Shown here: one piece after another, positions 25,317 through 34,480 of the stretch | Numbering within the stretch: position 1 is the first letter of the stretch | Layout: each line of letters opens with the position of its first letter | NCBI RefSeq assembly: GCF_001418005.1 | Contig: NZ_LIOL01000003.1 | Location: forward strand, 186,001 to 250,000 | Source of the DNA: Chelatococcus sambhunathii | GTDB lineage: Bacteria; Pseudomonadota; Alphaproteobacteria; Rhizobiales; Beijerinckiaceae | DNA length: 64,000 bases | Direction of reading: 5' to 3' | Translations under genes and position numbers: made by a program | Notes under the pieces: model-generated | What the model saw: only the letters and a program-made list of their open reading frames with translations | Told to the model about the DNA's origin: nothing | Databases searched by the model: none

Positions 25317-26320
25317 CAGGCTGCCTCCACGCGCGGATCGATCAGGGGATAGAGGAGGTCGATCAGGAGGACCATAGTTGACACGCCAAGGATCGAGATG
25401 GTCGTGATGCCGAGAACGAGGCTGTAGTCGCCGGCATGGACCGCGCTGATGAGGAGCGAGCCGATGCCGGGATAGCCGAAGACCTGCTCCGTGATGATCG
25501 CGCCGTTGAAGATGGCGCCGAGCTGGAGGGCAAGGCCGGTGACTTGGGGGCCGATGGCATTGCGCATCACGTAGTGCCGCAGGATCTTGCCGCGCCGGAC
25601 GCCGGCAAGTTCCGCATAGGTGACGTAATCTTCCGTAACGATGTTGGAGACCAGCGAGCGCATGCCCATGAACCATCCGCCGATGCCGGCCGCCATGAGC
25701 GAGAGCACGGGCAGGATGGAATGAATGACGACGTCGAGCGCGAAGCCGACGACGTCGGTGCGGTCGGCCGCCATCGAGGCCCCGCCGCTGATCGGGAGGA
25801 TCGGCCACAGATAGCCGAAGGCGAGCAGCATCACGAAGGCCACGACGTAGTAGGGAACAGGGTGCAGCCCCGCGGTGACGACGCCGAAGGCCCTCAGGAC
25901 GCGGTTCTCGCGATAGTAGCCGGCAAGACCGCCAAGCAGGTTGCCGAGGAACCAGGTGAGCAAGGTCGATACGAGCAGCAGCCCGACCGTCCAGGGCAGC
26001 GCCCGCAGGATGAGTTCCGAGACCGGCGTGGGAAAGGCCGAGAGGGATGGCCCGAAATCACCCACCAGCACCCGCTGCCAGAACGACAGATACTGCTGCC
26101 ACGGCGAGCCCTCGAGCCCGTAGAGCTCGCTGAGCGAGCGGCGCATCATCTCGATGGCTTCAGGGCTCGTGCTGCCGTAAGCGGTCGCCGCCGAGATTGT
26201 CTGCTCGACCGGGTTGATCGGCGTGCTGTGGGTCACGACGTAGGCGATGTTGATGCCCACGAAGACCACGACGGCGAACTGCAGCAGACGTTTCGACAGA
26301 TAGGTCAGGTAAGGCTTCAT
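25316..26320 (-). CDS. ABC transporter permease (Dpp/Opp B-type)
   Basis: The 334-residue inner-membrane protein has a first helix LLQFAVVVFVGINIAYVVTHSTPINPV, a standard DppB start, and a binding-protein-dependent transport domain with an EAA loop near LAGVRRGKILRHYVMRNAIGPQVTGLALQLG, followed by EQVFGYPGIGSLLISAVHAGDYSL. It is the second gene after the solute-binding protein and overlaps the next permease (TGATG). Confidence 0.93.
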   Translation of the reverse strand: MKPYLTYLSKRLLQFAVVVFVGINIAYVVTHSTPINPVEQTISAATAYGSTSPEAIEMMRRSLSELYGLEGSPWQQYLSFWQRVLVGDFGPSLSAFPTPVSELILRALPWTVGLLLVSTLLTWFLGNLLGGLAGYYRENRVLRAFGVVTAGLHPVPYYVVAFVMLLAFGYLWPILPISGGASMAADRTDVVGFALDVVIHSILPVLSLMAAGIGGWFMGMRSLVSNIVTEDYVTYAELAGVRRGKILRHYVMRNAIGPQVTGLALQLGAIFNGAIITEQVFGYPGIGSLLISAVHAGDYSLVLGITTISILGVSTMVLLIDLLYPLIDPRVEAA

Positions 26321-26372
26321 GGACCATCCCTCGGCGCTGTCCGGGACGGGCGCTGGCCCGTCCCGCTTGCCG

Positions 26373-28283
26373 TCACTTGCCGGTCGGCTTCAGCCTGACC
26401 ATCATGGCGCGTGAGTTGCCCCAGTTGGGGACGGGATTGGCGTATGGGTCCTCCGCCGTCGGGTAGCCGGTCCAGTAGGTCTCGTCCATGGCCGTGAAGA
26501 CGTTGTAGGCCATGAGCGGGATGATCGGCATCTCGCGCACCATGAGCTTCACGTACTCACGGCCAAGCTCGACGGTGCGGGGATCGTCGAAATCAATCCG
26601 GCGCACCGCCTCGATGATCCTGTCAAGTTCGGGACTCGCCCAGCGCTGCCAGTTGCGCGGCGACTGGGTCTTGCCGGCCGGCGCGACGAACTGGGAATGC
26701 CAGCTGTCCAGGAAAAACGACAAATCGGGGTGGCCTCCGTAGGTTTCGACACTCCAAGAGATCAGGATCTCGAAGTCGCCCGTGTTGCGGCGGTCGAGCA
26801 TGGTGCCCTGCGCAACCTCGGTCTTGGCATCGATGCCGAACTGGCGCCATTGCTGGACGATCATGGTGCCGGCCCGCGTCAGGATGGGGCGCGTCTCACC
26901 CTCGACCATCACCTTGACGGAGAAGGGCTTGCCGTCGGGCATGTACCAGCTGTTGCCCCGCTTGGTGAAACCCGCCTTCTGTAGGAGTTCCGCTGCCGCC
27001 TGCGGATCGGCCTTCCACCAGCCGTAGCCGAAGGCCCTGTCGATCTCGGCCGGATCCGTGGGGATCTGGTCCCCCATGCTCGGCCGAAGCATATCGGCGA
27101 TCTGCGCGCCGATGGTCGGATCATAGGGGCGGATCTTGCGCTTGCCGGTATCGAGCTCGAACGACGCCAGCCAGTCCCGCAGGGGAACGTGATAATCCTC
27201 GGGATGGGTGCCCGTCGGCGGGATGGCGATCGGCGACAGCGTCGCCGCACCCCGGTAGGCCGCCATGGAAACCGCCTTGATGTCGATGAGCATCGCCAGC
27301 GCCCAGCGCACGTCACGGTTCTGGAAGGCGGGATTCTGCATATTGAAGATCACTGACGGCAGCGTCGGATCGGGATGCGCGAAGGGGAAATTCTTGAACC
27401 AGGTCTTCAGGCTGTCCGACTGCTTGGTGAGCGTGAACATGCCTTCAGGCGCGATGTCGTGCACCACGTCGAGGTTGTGGTTGAGCTGGGCGATGACGCG
27501 CTTGTCCGGCGGGCCGGGATCGACATAGGCGGCATAGGTGGGGCCGGGCTCGCCGTAGCGGCCAAGCGTCGTGCGCTGCCAGTCATCGCGCTTCTGCCAG
27601 ATGTACCATTTGCCGTTCGGGTCGAAGCTGTGAAGCTTGTAGGCGCCCAGCGAAACCGGCGGGTTGAAGTCGAACTTCAGCGGGTCGCCCGCCTTTTCGA
27701 AGACATGCTTGGGCATGATCCAGATGGCATTGAAGCGTACCGTGAACAGCGCATGGAAGCGCGAGTTCGGCTTCTTCAGCTTGAAATGCACGGTGTGCGC
27801 GTCGGGCGCCGAGACGCGCTCGACATTGAGCGAAAGCAGCGCGCTCCAGCGCATGCCGGGATTCTTGATCTGCGACTCGACGGTGTAGACGACATCGTCG
27901 GCGGTGAAGGCGACGCCGTCGCTCCAGTAGATGTCGGACTTCAGCTTCACCGTCATTTCGGTGAAGTCACTGTTGTAGATCGGCTTCTCGGAGGCGAGCG
28001 AGTTCTCCCACGGCCCATCGAGACCCCGCTCGGGATCAATGTACCAGAGGGTGTCGAGGGCGAGCTGGTGCAGGCCCGTGAACTGGCCGCCGGCGTTCAG
28101 CGTCCAGATGTTGAACCAGCCCGGATTCTTGATGGTACCTTCGGGGTTCTCGAGGATGATGGTCTGGGATCGCGGCACGCCGGGTACGGTAACCTGGGCG
28201 AACGCCGTTTCGGCCTGCAAGGTCAAGCCACTCGCGCCGAGGAGCAGCCCGGACGCGAGCGAAAGCATGCGCAGCATGTGCAT
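26373..28283 (-). CDS. ABC transporter solute-binding protein (family 5, oligosaccharide/peptide type)
   Basis: The 636-residue protein has a signal peptide (MLSLASGLLLGASGLTLQAETAFA) and the large family-5 fold. DIYWSDGVAFTADDVVYTVESQI is the family signature segment, and there is a C-terminal WTGYPTAEDPYANPVPNW. Its unusual length and GH51 partner fit an oligosaccharide binder like those of Thermotoga rather than a dipeptide binder. It is the first gene of the operon; the start at 28283 has GGAGG seven bases upstream. The open frame runs 291 codons further upstream but that part is antisense to the ArsR gene. Confidence 0.93.
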   Translation of the reverse strand: MHMLRMLSLASGLLLGASGLTLQAETAFAQVTVPGVPRSQTIILENPEGTIKNPGWFNIWTLNAGGQFTGLHQLALDTLWYIDPERGLDGPWENSLASEKPIYNSDFTEMTVKLKSDIYWSDGVAFTADDVVYTVESQIKNPGMRWSALLSLNVERVSAPDAHTVHFKLKKPNSRFHALFTVRFNAIWIMPKHVFEKAGDPLKFDFNPPVSLGAYKLHSFDPNGKWYIWQKRDDWQRTTLGRYGEPGPTYAAYVDPGPPDKRVIAQLNHNLDVVHDIAPEGMFTLTKQSDSLKTWFKNFPFAHPDPTLPSVIFNMQNPAFQNRDVRWALAMLIDIKAVSMAAYRGAATLSPIAIPPTGTHPEDYHVPLRDWLASFELDTGKRKIRPYDPTIGAQIADMLRPSMGDQIPTDPAEIDRAFGYGWWKADPQAAAELLQKAGFTKRGNSWYMPDGKPFSVKVMVEGETRPILTRAGTMIVQQWRQFGIDAKTEVAQGTMLDRRNTGDFEILISWSVETYGGHPDLSFFLDSWHSQFVAPAGKTQSPRNWQRWASPELDRIIEAVRRIDFDDPRTVELGREYVKLMVREMPIIPLMAYNVFTAMDETYWTGYPTAEDPYANPVPNWGNSRAMMVRLKPTGK

Positions 28284-28360
28284 GGGTGTTTCCTCCACTG
28301 CCGTATTTGGCTTTTTCTTTGAGTTAACACCGCAGGAATTGCATTGGTCAACGAGAACCT

Positions 28361-28370
28361 GATATATATC
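28361..28370. promoter_or_regulatory. AT-rich palindrome between SBP operon and ArsR-type regulator
   Basis: GATATATATC is a perfect 10-bp palindrome in the 138-bp gap between the divergent solute-binding protein (28283) and ArsR-type (28422) genes, in an otherwise GC-rich region. It is a candidate operator or promoter core. Confidence 0.35.
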
Positions 28371-28421
28371 CGAACTTACGATTAAAATAGCGCCCATCCA
28401 TCGGGGCGAGAGAACGGCACG

Positions 28422-29378
28422 ATGAGCGATTTCAAGAGGAAGTTCCTGACCCTGTTCGCGTCGGAAAGCGGCGAGACGATCCGCGCCCTCGCTTCCCCGG
28501 CCAGGGTGCGCGCTCTCAAGCTCCTGCGCGAGCACGGCGCGCTCAATGTGAACGAGATCAGCGAGGCACTCGACCTGCCACAGTCCACCGTTGCGACCCA
28601 TATCCAGGTGCTCGAGCGGGCTGGCCTCCTGGAGACGGAGACGAGGAAGGCCTCCAAGGGGCAGCAAAAGGTCTGCTCCGTTCGCTACGACGAGATCATC
28701 ATCCGCCTCGACGACCAGGATGCGCTCGCCGGCAAGGATTACGTCGAGGTCGCGATGCCGATCGGGCTCTACACCGGCTGCCAGGTGACCGCGCCCTGCG
28801 GACTGTGCTCGACGGACAGCGTCCTCGGCGTGCTCGACGTGCCCGACTTCTTCCTCGACCCGCAGCGGATGAACGCCTCGCTCGTGTGGTTCAGCCGCGG
28901 CTATCTCGAATACAAGTTCCCGAACAACGGCAAGGTCCTGGGAGCGGAGATCGACCGCCTCGAATTCATCATGGAGCTGTCGTCGGAAGTGCCGGGCACC
29001 AGCCTTGACTGGCCGTCCGAAATCAGCCTCTGGGTCAACGACGTCAAGGTCGGCAGCTGGATCTCGCCGGGCGATTTCGGCGACAAGAGGGGCGTCTATA
29101 CCCCCCAATGGTGGAAGCTCGAAGGCTCGCAGTACGGCAAGCTCGTCACCTGGCAAATCAACCGCAACGGCACGTCGGTCAACGACGTGCAGATCTCCTC
29201 CGTCTCACTCGACCAGCTCGGGCTGGACATGCACCATGGCATCCGCATGCGCATCGGCATCGATGACAACGCGCGCCACCCCGGCGGGCTGAACATCTTC
29301 GGGCGCGGCTTCGGCAATCATGACCAGGACATCATCATGCGCCTGCGCCTGAAGCCGCCGGCAGAAGCCGGGGCATAA
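28422..29378 (+). CDS. ArsR-type winged-helix regulator with large C-terminal domain
   Basis: The 318-residue protein has an N-terminal winged helix (residues ~15-85): IRALASPARVRALKLLREHGALNVNEISEALDLPQSTVATHIQVLERAGLL, an ArsR-class HTH. The remaining ~225 residues are a Trp- and Asp-rich, probably beta-sandwich domain (NASLVWFSRGYLEYKFPN, LDWPSEISLWVNDVKVGSW, TPQWWKLEGSQYG) that resembles a carbohydrate-binding jelly-roll, so it may sense a sugar. It is divergent from the arabino-oligosaccharide importer and is its likely regulator. ArsR class is clear; the ligand is inferred. Confidence 0.82.
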   Translation: MSDFKRKFLTLFASESGETIRALASPARVRALKLLREHGALNVNEISEALDLPQSTVATHIQVLERAGLLETETRKASKGQQKVCSVRYDEIIIRLDDQDALAGKDYVEVAMPIGLYTGCQVTAPCGLCSTDSVLGVLDVPDFFLDPQRMNASLVWFSRGYLEYKFPNNGKVLGAEIDRLEFIMELSSEVPGTSLDWPSEISLWVNDVKVGSWISPGDFGDKRGVYTPQWWKLEGSQYGKLVTWQINRNGTSVNDVQISSVSLDQLGLDMHHGIRMRIGIDDNARHPGGLNIFGRGFGNHDQDIIMRLRLKPPAEAGA

Positions 29379-29499
29379 CCCCTCATCACACCGAAGCCTC
29401 TGGACGAGAACCCGCACCGGGCGGTCGGATCCACCTTGCAGGCGCCACGCCGCAGAGTTCGCCGTCGACATCACGCCCGCCGGCCAAGGCTCCAGGTGC

Positions 29500-29513
29500 T
29501 TGTGCCAGCACAA
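29500..29513. promoter_or_regulatory. NnrR-type box upstream of norC
   Basis: TTGTG-CCAG-CACAA is a TTG-N8-CAA dyad, 104 bases upstream of the norC start. It is identical to the distal nirK box in coding orientation and lies at nearly the same distance from the start codon, so both operons probably share one regulator and geometry. Confidence 0.75.
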
Positions 29514-29617
29514 AGAGCCTGCCGTCCCGCAAGCTAGTTTCCAAACGATCGTGCGCGGTCCCCGCTACAAGCGACGCCGCGCGCCTGATCTCCCGATCTA
29601 GCGAGAGAGGACGCGTG

Positions 29618-30070
29618 ATGGCTGACAGCCTCACCAAATCGGCGGCGAGGAACGTCTTCTATGGCGGCTCGCTGTTCTTCTTTGTCATCTTCGTCGGCCT
29701 GACTGCCCACAGCCATTACTTCATGGTCAATACATCGACCGACAAGGCGGGGCTGACGGATGCCGTAGCGCGCGGCAAGCACGTGTGGGAGAAGCACTCC
29801 TGCATCAACTGCCACACCCTGCTCGGCGAGGGCGCCTATTTCGCCCCCGAGCTCGGGAACCTCTGGGACCGCTGGGGCGGCACGGAGGATCCCGAAACGG
29901 CGCGCGAGATGCTGAAGGCGTGGATGCAGTCGCAGCCCACGGGCATCGAGGGCCGGCGCCAGATGCCGCAGTTCAACCTGAGCGACCAGGAACTCAACGA
30001 CCTTGCCGATTTCCTCGAATGGACGGGCCGGATCAAGACGCAGAACTGGCCGCCCAACAAGGCCGGCTGA
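29618..30070 (+). CDS. norC: Nitric oxide reductase subunit C (cytochrome c)
   Basis: The 150-residue protein has one N-terminal membrane anchor (FYGGSLFFFVIFVGLTAHSHYF) and a periplasmic heme c domain with CINCH at residues 62-66, TLLGEGAYFAPELGN, and the axial Met116 in RRQMPQF. It takes electrons from periplasmic carriers and passes them to NorB. The ATG at 29618 follows GAGAGG; a GTG directly before it is a weaker alternative. First gene of norCBQD. Confidence 0.97.
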   Translation: MADSLTKSAARNVFYGGSLFFFVIFVGLTAHSHYFMVNTSTDKAGLTDAVARGKHVWEKHSCINCHTLLGEGAYFAPELGNLWDRWGGTEDPETAREMLKAWMQSQPTGIEGRRQMPQFNLSDQELNDLADFLEWTGRIKTQNWPPNKAG

Positions 30071-30082
30071 GGAGTGCCGACA

Positions 30083-31429
30083 ATGCGATACGAATCCCAG
30101 AAGGTGGCGCTCATCTATTTCTATGGCGCCCTCGTGCTCTTTCTCGCCCAGGTCAGCTTCGGCGTCGTCGCCGGAACGATCTACGTGCTGCCCAACACGC
30201 TCTCCGAGCTGCTGCCCTTCAACATCGTGCGCATGATTCACACCAACGCGCTCGTGGTGTGGCTGCTGATGGGCTTCATGGGCGCGACCTATTACCTCCT
30301 GCCGGAGGAGACGGAGACCGAACTCTACAGCACCGGCCTCGCCAAGCTGCAGTTCTGGCTCTTCTTCGTCGCCGCCGGTATCGCCGTCGTCGGCTATCTC
30401 TTCCGCATCCACGAGGGGCGCGAGTTCCTCGAGCAGCCCTTCGCCATCAAGGTCGGCATCGTCGTCGTCGCCCTCATCTTCCTCTTCAACGTCACCATGA
30501 CGGCGCTGAAGGGCCGCAAGACGGTGGTGACGAACATCCTGCTCTTCGGCCTGTGGGGTATGGCGCTGTTCTTCCTGTTCGCCTTCTACAACCCGGCGAA
30601 CCTCGCGCTCGACAAGATGTACTGGTGGTACGTCATCCACCTGTGGGTCGAGGGCGTGTGGGAGCTGATCATGGCCTCGGTGCTGGCCTTCCTCATGATC
30701 AAGCTCAACGGCATCGACCGCGAGGTGGTGGAGAAGTGGCTCTACGTCATCGTCGGCCTCGCCCTCTTCTCCGGCATCCTCGGCACCGGCCACCACTATT
30801 ACTGGATCGGCGCGCCCGGCTACTGGCAGTGGATCGGCTCGCTGTTCTCGACGCTGGAGGTCGCGCCCTTCTTCACCATGGTCGCCTTCACCGTGACCAT
30901 GACCTGGAAGGCCGGGCGCCGGCACCCCAACCGAGCCGCGCTGCTATGGTCCGTCGGCTGCTCGATCATGGCCTTCCTCGGCGCGGGCGTGTGGGGCTTC
31001 CTGCACACGCTTTCCTCGGTCAACTACTACACCCACGGCACCCAGGTGACGGCGGCGCACGGGCACCTCGCCTTCTACGGCGCCTATGTGATGCTCAACC
31101 TCGCCGTCATGGCCTATGCCTGGCCGCAGCTGACCGGCCGGACCCCCTACAACCAGTGGCTCTCCATGGCGAGCTGCTGGCTGATGAGCACGGCGATGAT
31201 GGTAATGACCTTCGCCCTCACCTTCGCCGGCGTCATCCAGGTGCACCTGCAACGGGTGCTCGGCGAAGGCTACATGGACGTGCAGGACCAGCTGGCGCTG
31301 TTCTACTGGATCCGCCTCGGCTCCGGCGTGGTCGTCGTCGTCGCCGCGCTGATGTTCGTCTGGGCCGTGCTGGTGCCGGGCCGCGAGCGCACCGCACCTT
31401 CCGGCGGCACGCTGCAGCCCGCCGAATGA
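30083..31429 (+). CDS. norB: Nitric oxide reductase subunit B (catalytic)
   Basis: The 448-residue protein has 12 membrane segments of the heme-copper oxidase superfamily. His ligands are visible in RMIHTNALVVW, WWYVIHLWVEGVWELI (with the conserved Glu), GTGHHYYWIG and TAAHGHLAFYGAY, serving heme b, heme b3 and the non-heme iron site. It reduces NO to N2O. Electrons come from NorC, so it is the cytochrome c-dependent cNor type. The ATG at 30083 has GAGGAG eight bases upstream. Confidence 0.97.
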   Translation: MRYESQKVALIYFYGALVLFLAQVSFGVVAGTIYVLPNTLSELLPFNIVRMIHTNALVVWLLMGFMGATYYLLPEETETELYSTGLAKLQFWLFFVAAGIAVVGYLFRIHEGREFLEQPFAIKVGIVVVALIFLFNVTMTALKGRKTVVTNILLFGLWGMALFFLFAFYNPANLALDKMYWWYVIHLWVEGVWELIMASVLAFLMIKLNGIDREVVEKWLYVIVGLALFSGILGTGHHYYWIGAPGYWQWIGSLFSTLEVAPFFTMVAFTVTMTWKAGRRHPNRAALLWSVGCSIMAFLGAGVWGFLHTLSSVNYYTHGTQVTAAHGHLAFYGAYVMLNLAVMAYAWPQLTGRTPYNQWLSMASCWLMSTAMMVMTFALTFAGVIQVHLQRVLGEGYMDVQDQLALFYWIRLGSGVVVVVAALMFVWAVLVPGRERTAPSGGTLQPAE

Positions 31430-31435
31430 CCGGAC

Positions 31436-31455
31436 GGGGCGGCACGAGCCGCCCC
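31436..31455 (+). terminator. Hairpin between norB and norQ
   Basis: GGGGCGGC-acga-GCCGCCCC is a perfect 8-bp stem followed by a pyrimidine-rich tract (TTCCCTTCGCTTT). It starts seven bases after the norB stop. It may act as a partial terminator or mRNA-stabilising end that lowers norQD expression relative to norCB. Confidence 0.5.
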
Positions 31456-31488
31456 TTCCCTTCGCTTTCCCGAACAAAGGGCCCTCCC

Positions 31489-32295
31489 ATGCTCCGCGCA
31501 CTGGACACCGCGCCCGTCCCGGCCGTTCCCTACTACGTGGCGGCGGGCAACGAATGCACGCTCTTCGCCCACGCCCACCGCAACCGCCTGCCGGTGCTGC
31601 TGAAGGGGCCGACCGGCTGCGGCAAGACACGTTTCGTCGCCCACATGGCGGCGGAGCTCGGCCTGCCGCTCTTCACCGTCTCCTGCCATGACGACCTCGC
31701 GGCGGCCGATCTCACCGGCCGCTATCTCCTCAAGGCAGGCGAGACGGTCTGGGTCGACGGCCCTCTGACCCGGGCCGTGCGCGAGGGCGGCATTTGCTAC
31801 CTCGACGAGGTGGTGGAGGCGCGCAAGGACGTCACCGTGGTGCTGCATCCCCTCTCCGACGACCGGCGCATCCTGCCGCTGGAGCGCACGGGCGAGGAGC
31901 TCGCCGCGCCCGACGGCTTCATGCTCGTCGTCTCCTACAATCCCGGCTATCAGAACCTTCTGAAGGCGCTGAAGCCGAGCACACGCCAGCGCTTCGTCGC
32001 CATCAGCTTCGACTTCCTGCCACCGGAGCGCGAAACGGCCGTCGTCGCGGCCGAGAGCGGCCTTGCGGAAGGCAAGGTACGGCCGCTCGTCAGCCTCGCC
32101 GGCCGGCTGCGCGCCCTCAAGGGCCAGGATCTCGAGGAAGGTATCTCGACGCGTCTCCTCGTCTATTGCGCGACGCTGATTGCCGCCGGCATGCCGGCCG
32201 AGGAGGCCGTGACCGCCACGATGATCGAGCCGCTGACCGACGAGCCCGACGTGCGCACCGCGCTCGCCGAAATCGCCCGCGCGACACTGGGCTGA
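31489..32295 (+). CDS. norQ: NorQ AAA+ (MoxR-type) ATPase
   Basis: The 268-residue protein has Walker A GPTGCGKT at residues 40-47 and Walker B GICYLDE at 101-107, with sensor residues in LVVSYNPGYQN. NorQ is a MoxR-class chaperone ATPase that works with NorD to insert the non-heme iron in NorB. It lies between norB and norD, as in Paracoccus and rhizobia. The ATG at 31489 is preceded by AAAGG. Confidence 0.95.
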   Translation: MLRALDTAPVPAVPYYVAAGNECTLFAHAHRNRLPVLLKGPTGCGKTRFVAHMAAELGLPLFTVSCHDDLAAADLTGRYLLKAGETVWVDGPLTRAVREGGICYLDEVVEARKDVTVVLHPLSDDRRILPLERTGEELAAPDGFMLVVSYNPGYQNLLKALKPSTRQRFVAISFDFLPPERETAVVAAESGLAEGKVRPLVSLAGRLRALKGQDLEEGISTRLLVYCATLIAAGMPAEEAVTATMIEPLTDEPDVRTALAEIARATLG

Positions 32296-32300
32296 CCGCC

Positions 32301-34211
32301 ATGCTGGACTTCCTCGAGCTCGAAGAGACTGTCGGCCGTGCCTGGCATCGCCTCGTCGGCGACGCGGCGAGCTACCGACGTCACCCGGAGGCGAGCGTCG
32401 GCCTCGAGGAGGTGCGCGGCGCGCTCGCGGTCTTCTTCCGCGGCCTCGGCGGCGAGGCGGGCGTGCAGCTCGCCGCCAGCGCCGGCCGCACTTTCCATCA
32501 CCGCCTGACGCTGCGCCAGCGCGTCGGCATGGCGGATGAACGGCTCGAGCAGCCGCGGCGCGATACGGGCTCGCTCGTCCTGCCCGCGCGCATCGACCTG
32601 CTGCCGGAAGCGCGCCTCAACCGCGCGCTCTATTTCTGGCTCGCGGCCTATGGCGTGCACATGTCGCTCGCGCCGGTCAACGAGGCCGATCCCCTGCGCC
32701 GCGATCTCGCCGTCCTCCTGCGGGCGCGCGATACGGTCGGCCGCGTGCTTTCCGCCCAGCCCGGCCTCGTGACGACTTATCGCGACCTCTGCGAGGCGCT
32801 TCTCGCCGTGCGGCCCAGCCGCCCCCTGCCGGCGGTGGAGCGGGAGGTCGAGCGTCTCGTCCACGCCCTGTTGACCGGCGAGACGCCGGAGGCGCTCGAC
32901 GAGGTGGCGCACAGCCTGGCCCAAGGCAGCGTCCATGCGCCGGCAAACTATCAGCCTTTCCTGCCCGTTCCGCTCTGGGTCGATGCCGCCGCGCGGCCGG
33001 CCGAGGCGACACCGAGCGCCGACGAGCCGGCCCGCAACGGCCTGCTCGCGCCGGTGGTCGACCTACGCAAGCGCCTTGCCCGGCGGCGCGAGGCGGATGC
33101 CGCGCAGCGGCGCGATCCCTTCGTGCTCAACCGCTTCGAGAAGATGCTCGCCATCGCCGAGATGGTGAACGTCTCGCGCCCGTCGGACGGCGACGAGGAC
33201 GAGGAGGCCGAGAAGGCCGCCGACGATGTGGAGGAGCTGACGGTCTCGCGGCGCCAGCCGGGCCGGCCGGCCGCGCGCTTCAAGTTCGACCTCGACCTGC
33301 CGCCCGAGGCGGTGGACACGGCGGCCCTGGCTGGCCTCAACACCTATCCGGAATGGGACTACACGCGCCGCGCCTATCTTCCCGGCCATTGCCGGGTGCT
33401 GGCCGGCACCGCGCGCGAGGAGGGCGAGCGGTGGACACCGGACGAAGCCGCCCGCCGGCGCATCCGGCGCGTACGCCGCCAGTTCGAGGCACTCAGGCCC
33501 CGGCGCGAGACGCTGCGCGCCCAGCTCGACGGCGAGGACGTCGACATCGATGCGCTCGTGCGCTCGATCAGCGAGATCCGCGCCGGCGGCGAGGGCTCGG
33601 ACCGGCTACACCTCATGAACCGGCCGCTCGGCCACGATCTCGCGGTGACGCTGCTCGTCGACGTGTCGCTGTCAACCGATGCCTGGGTCGATGGCCACCG
33701 CGTCCTCGACGTCGAGAAGGAGGCGCTGCTGACGCTCGCCCACGGCCTCGCCGCCTGCGGCGACAATGCCGAGATCCTCACCTTCACCTCGCGGCGACGC
33801 TCCTGGGTGCGGGTCGAGACCGTCAAGGGTTTCGACGAGCCCATGGGCTCGATCGTCGAGCGCCGCATCGCGGCCCTGAGGCCTGGTTATTACACGCGCA
33901 TCGGCGCCGCGTTGCGGCACGCCAGCGCGCAGCTCGCCAAGCGCCCGAATCGCAAGCGCCTCCTCATCGTTCTGACCGACGGCAAGCCGAACGACGTCGA
34001 CCACTATGAAGGCCGCTTCGGCCTCGAAGACACGCGCCGTGCCGTGCGCGAGGCGCGGCGGGGCGGCGTCGCCGTCTTCGGCGTAACCGTGGACCGCGAG
34101 GCGCAGTCGTATTTCCCGGCCATCTTCGGCCGGGGCGGCTATGCCATTGTCGGCCGGATCGCCCGCCTCCCGGCAGCCCTGCCGGCCATCTACCGTCAGT
34201 TGATGCGTTAG
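32301..34211 (+). CDS. norD: NorD, von Willebrand factor A domain protein for NorB activation
   Basis: The 636-residue protein ends in a VWA domain with a metal-ion-dependent adhesion-type motif VDVSLSTD near residue 452, followed by LIVLTDGKPNDVDHYEGRFG. The N-terminal half is helical, with an acidic linker (GDEDEEAEKAADDVEE). NorD pairs with NorQ to activate nitric oxide reductase. Start at 32301, five bases after the norQ stop. Last gene of norCBQD. Confidence 0.94.
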   Translation: MLDFLELEETVGRAWHRLVGDAASYRRHPEASVGLEEVRGALAVFFRGLGGEAGVQLAASAGRTFHHRLTLRQRVGMADERLEQPRRDTGSLVLPARIDLLPEARLNRALYFWLAAYGVHMSLAPVNEADPLRRDLAVLLRARDTVGRVLSAQPGLVTTYRDLCEALLAVRPSRPLPAVEREVERLVHALLTGETPEALDEVAHSLAQGSVHAPANYQPFLPVPLWVDAAARPAEATPSADEPARNGLLAPVVDLRKRLARRREADAAQRRDPFVLNRFEKMLAIAEMVNVSRPSDGDEDEEAEKAADDVEELTVSRRQPGRPAARFKFDLDLPPEAVDTAALAGLNTYPEWDYTRRAYLPGHCRVLAGTAREEGERWTPDEAARRRIRRVRRQFEALRPRRETLRAQLDGEDVDIDALVRSISEIRAGGEGSDRLHLMNRPLGHDLAVTLLVDVSLSTDAWVDGHRVLDVEKEALLTLAHGLAACGDNAEILTFTSRRRSWVRVETVKGFDEPMGSIVERRIAALRPGYYTRIGAALRHASAQLAKRPNRKRLLIVLTDGKPNDVDHYEGRFGLEDTRRAVREARRGGVAVFGVTVDREAQSYFPAIFGRGGYAIVGRIARLPAALPAIYRQLMR

Positions 34212-34299
34212 GCCTTGGCCGCCACCAACGGACATGAGCAGGAGAAAGGAGGACACGGGCAAGGAATCGCGACCGGTCCGTCCGACCGCCTCACCGGCC

Positions 34300-34313
34300 A
34301 TGACATGGATCAA
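34300..34313 (+). promoter_or_regulatory. Weak Fnr-type half-site upstream of napE
   Basis: ATGAC-ATGG-ATCAA keeps the right half-site (ATCAA) of the Fnr consensus, but the left half is only partial (ATGAC for TTGAT). It lies 167 bases upstream of napE. A TTGACA-N17-TGTCAT sequence (34377-34405) is a possible sigma-70-type promoter in the same 269-base gap. Confidence 0.3.
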
Positions 34314-34480
34314 AGGCGTGGTCCGGCTGTTACGGCACGCTGCCGAGGCTGGAAATCATTCCCGCTGGGGACCGCCTTGACAGGCACATGCAGCAATGTT
34401 GTCATCATTACATTGTAAAAAAGAAAAAATGCCTCGGCCTTTCGCAAGGCCGTGCAGTTGTGCCGGAGGAGACAATCGTC

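Noticed and set aside
26373-29156. A 927-codon open frame with the solute-binding protein at its C-terminal end
   Set aside because: The first 291 codons are antisense to the ArsR-type gene, and the signal peptide and ribosome site place the real start at 28283.
34300-34313. A full Fnr box controlling nap
   Set aside because: Only the right half-site is intact and the distance to napE is long, so it is listed as a weak half-site and not counted in the regulon.
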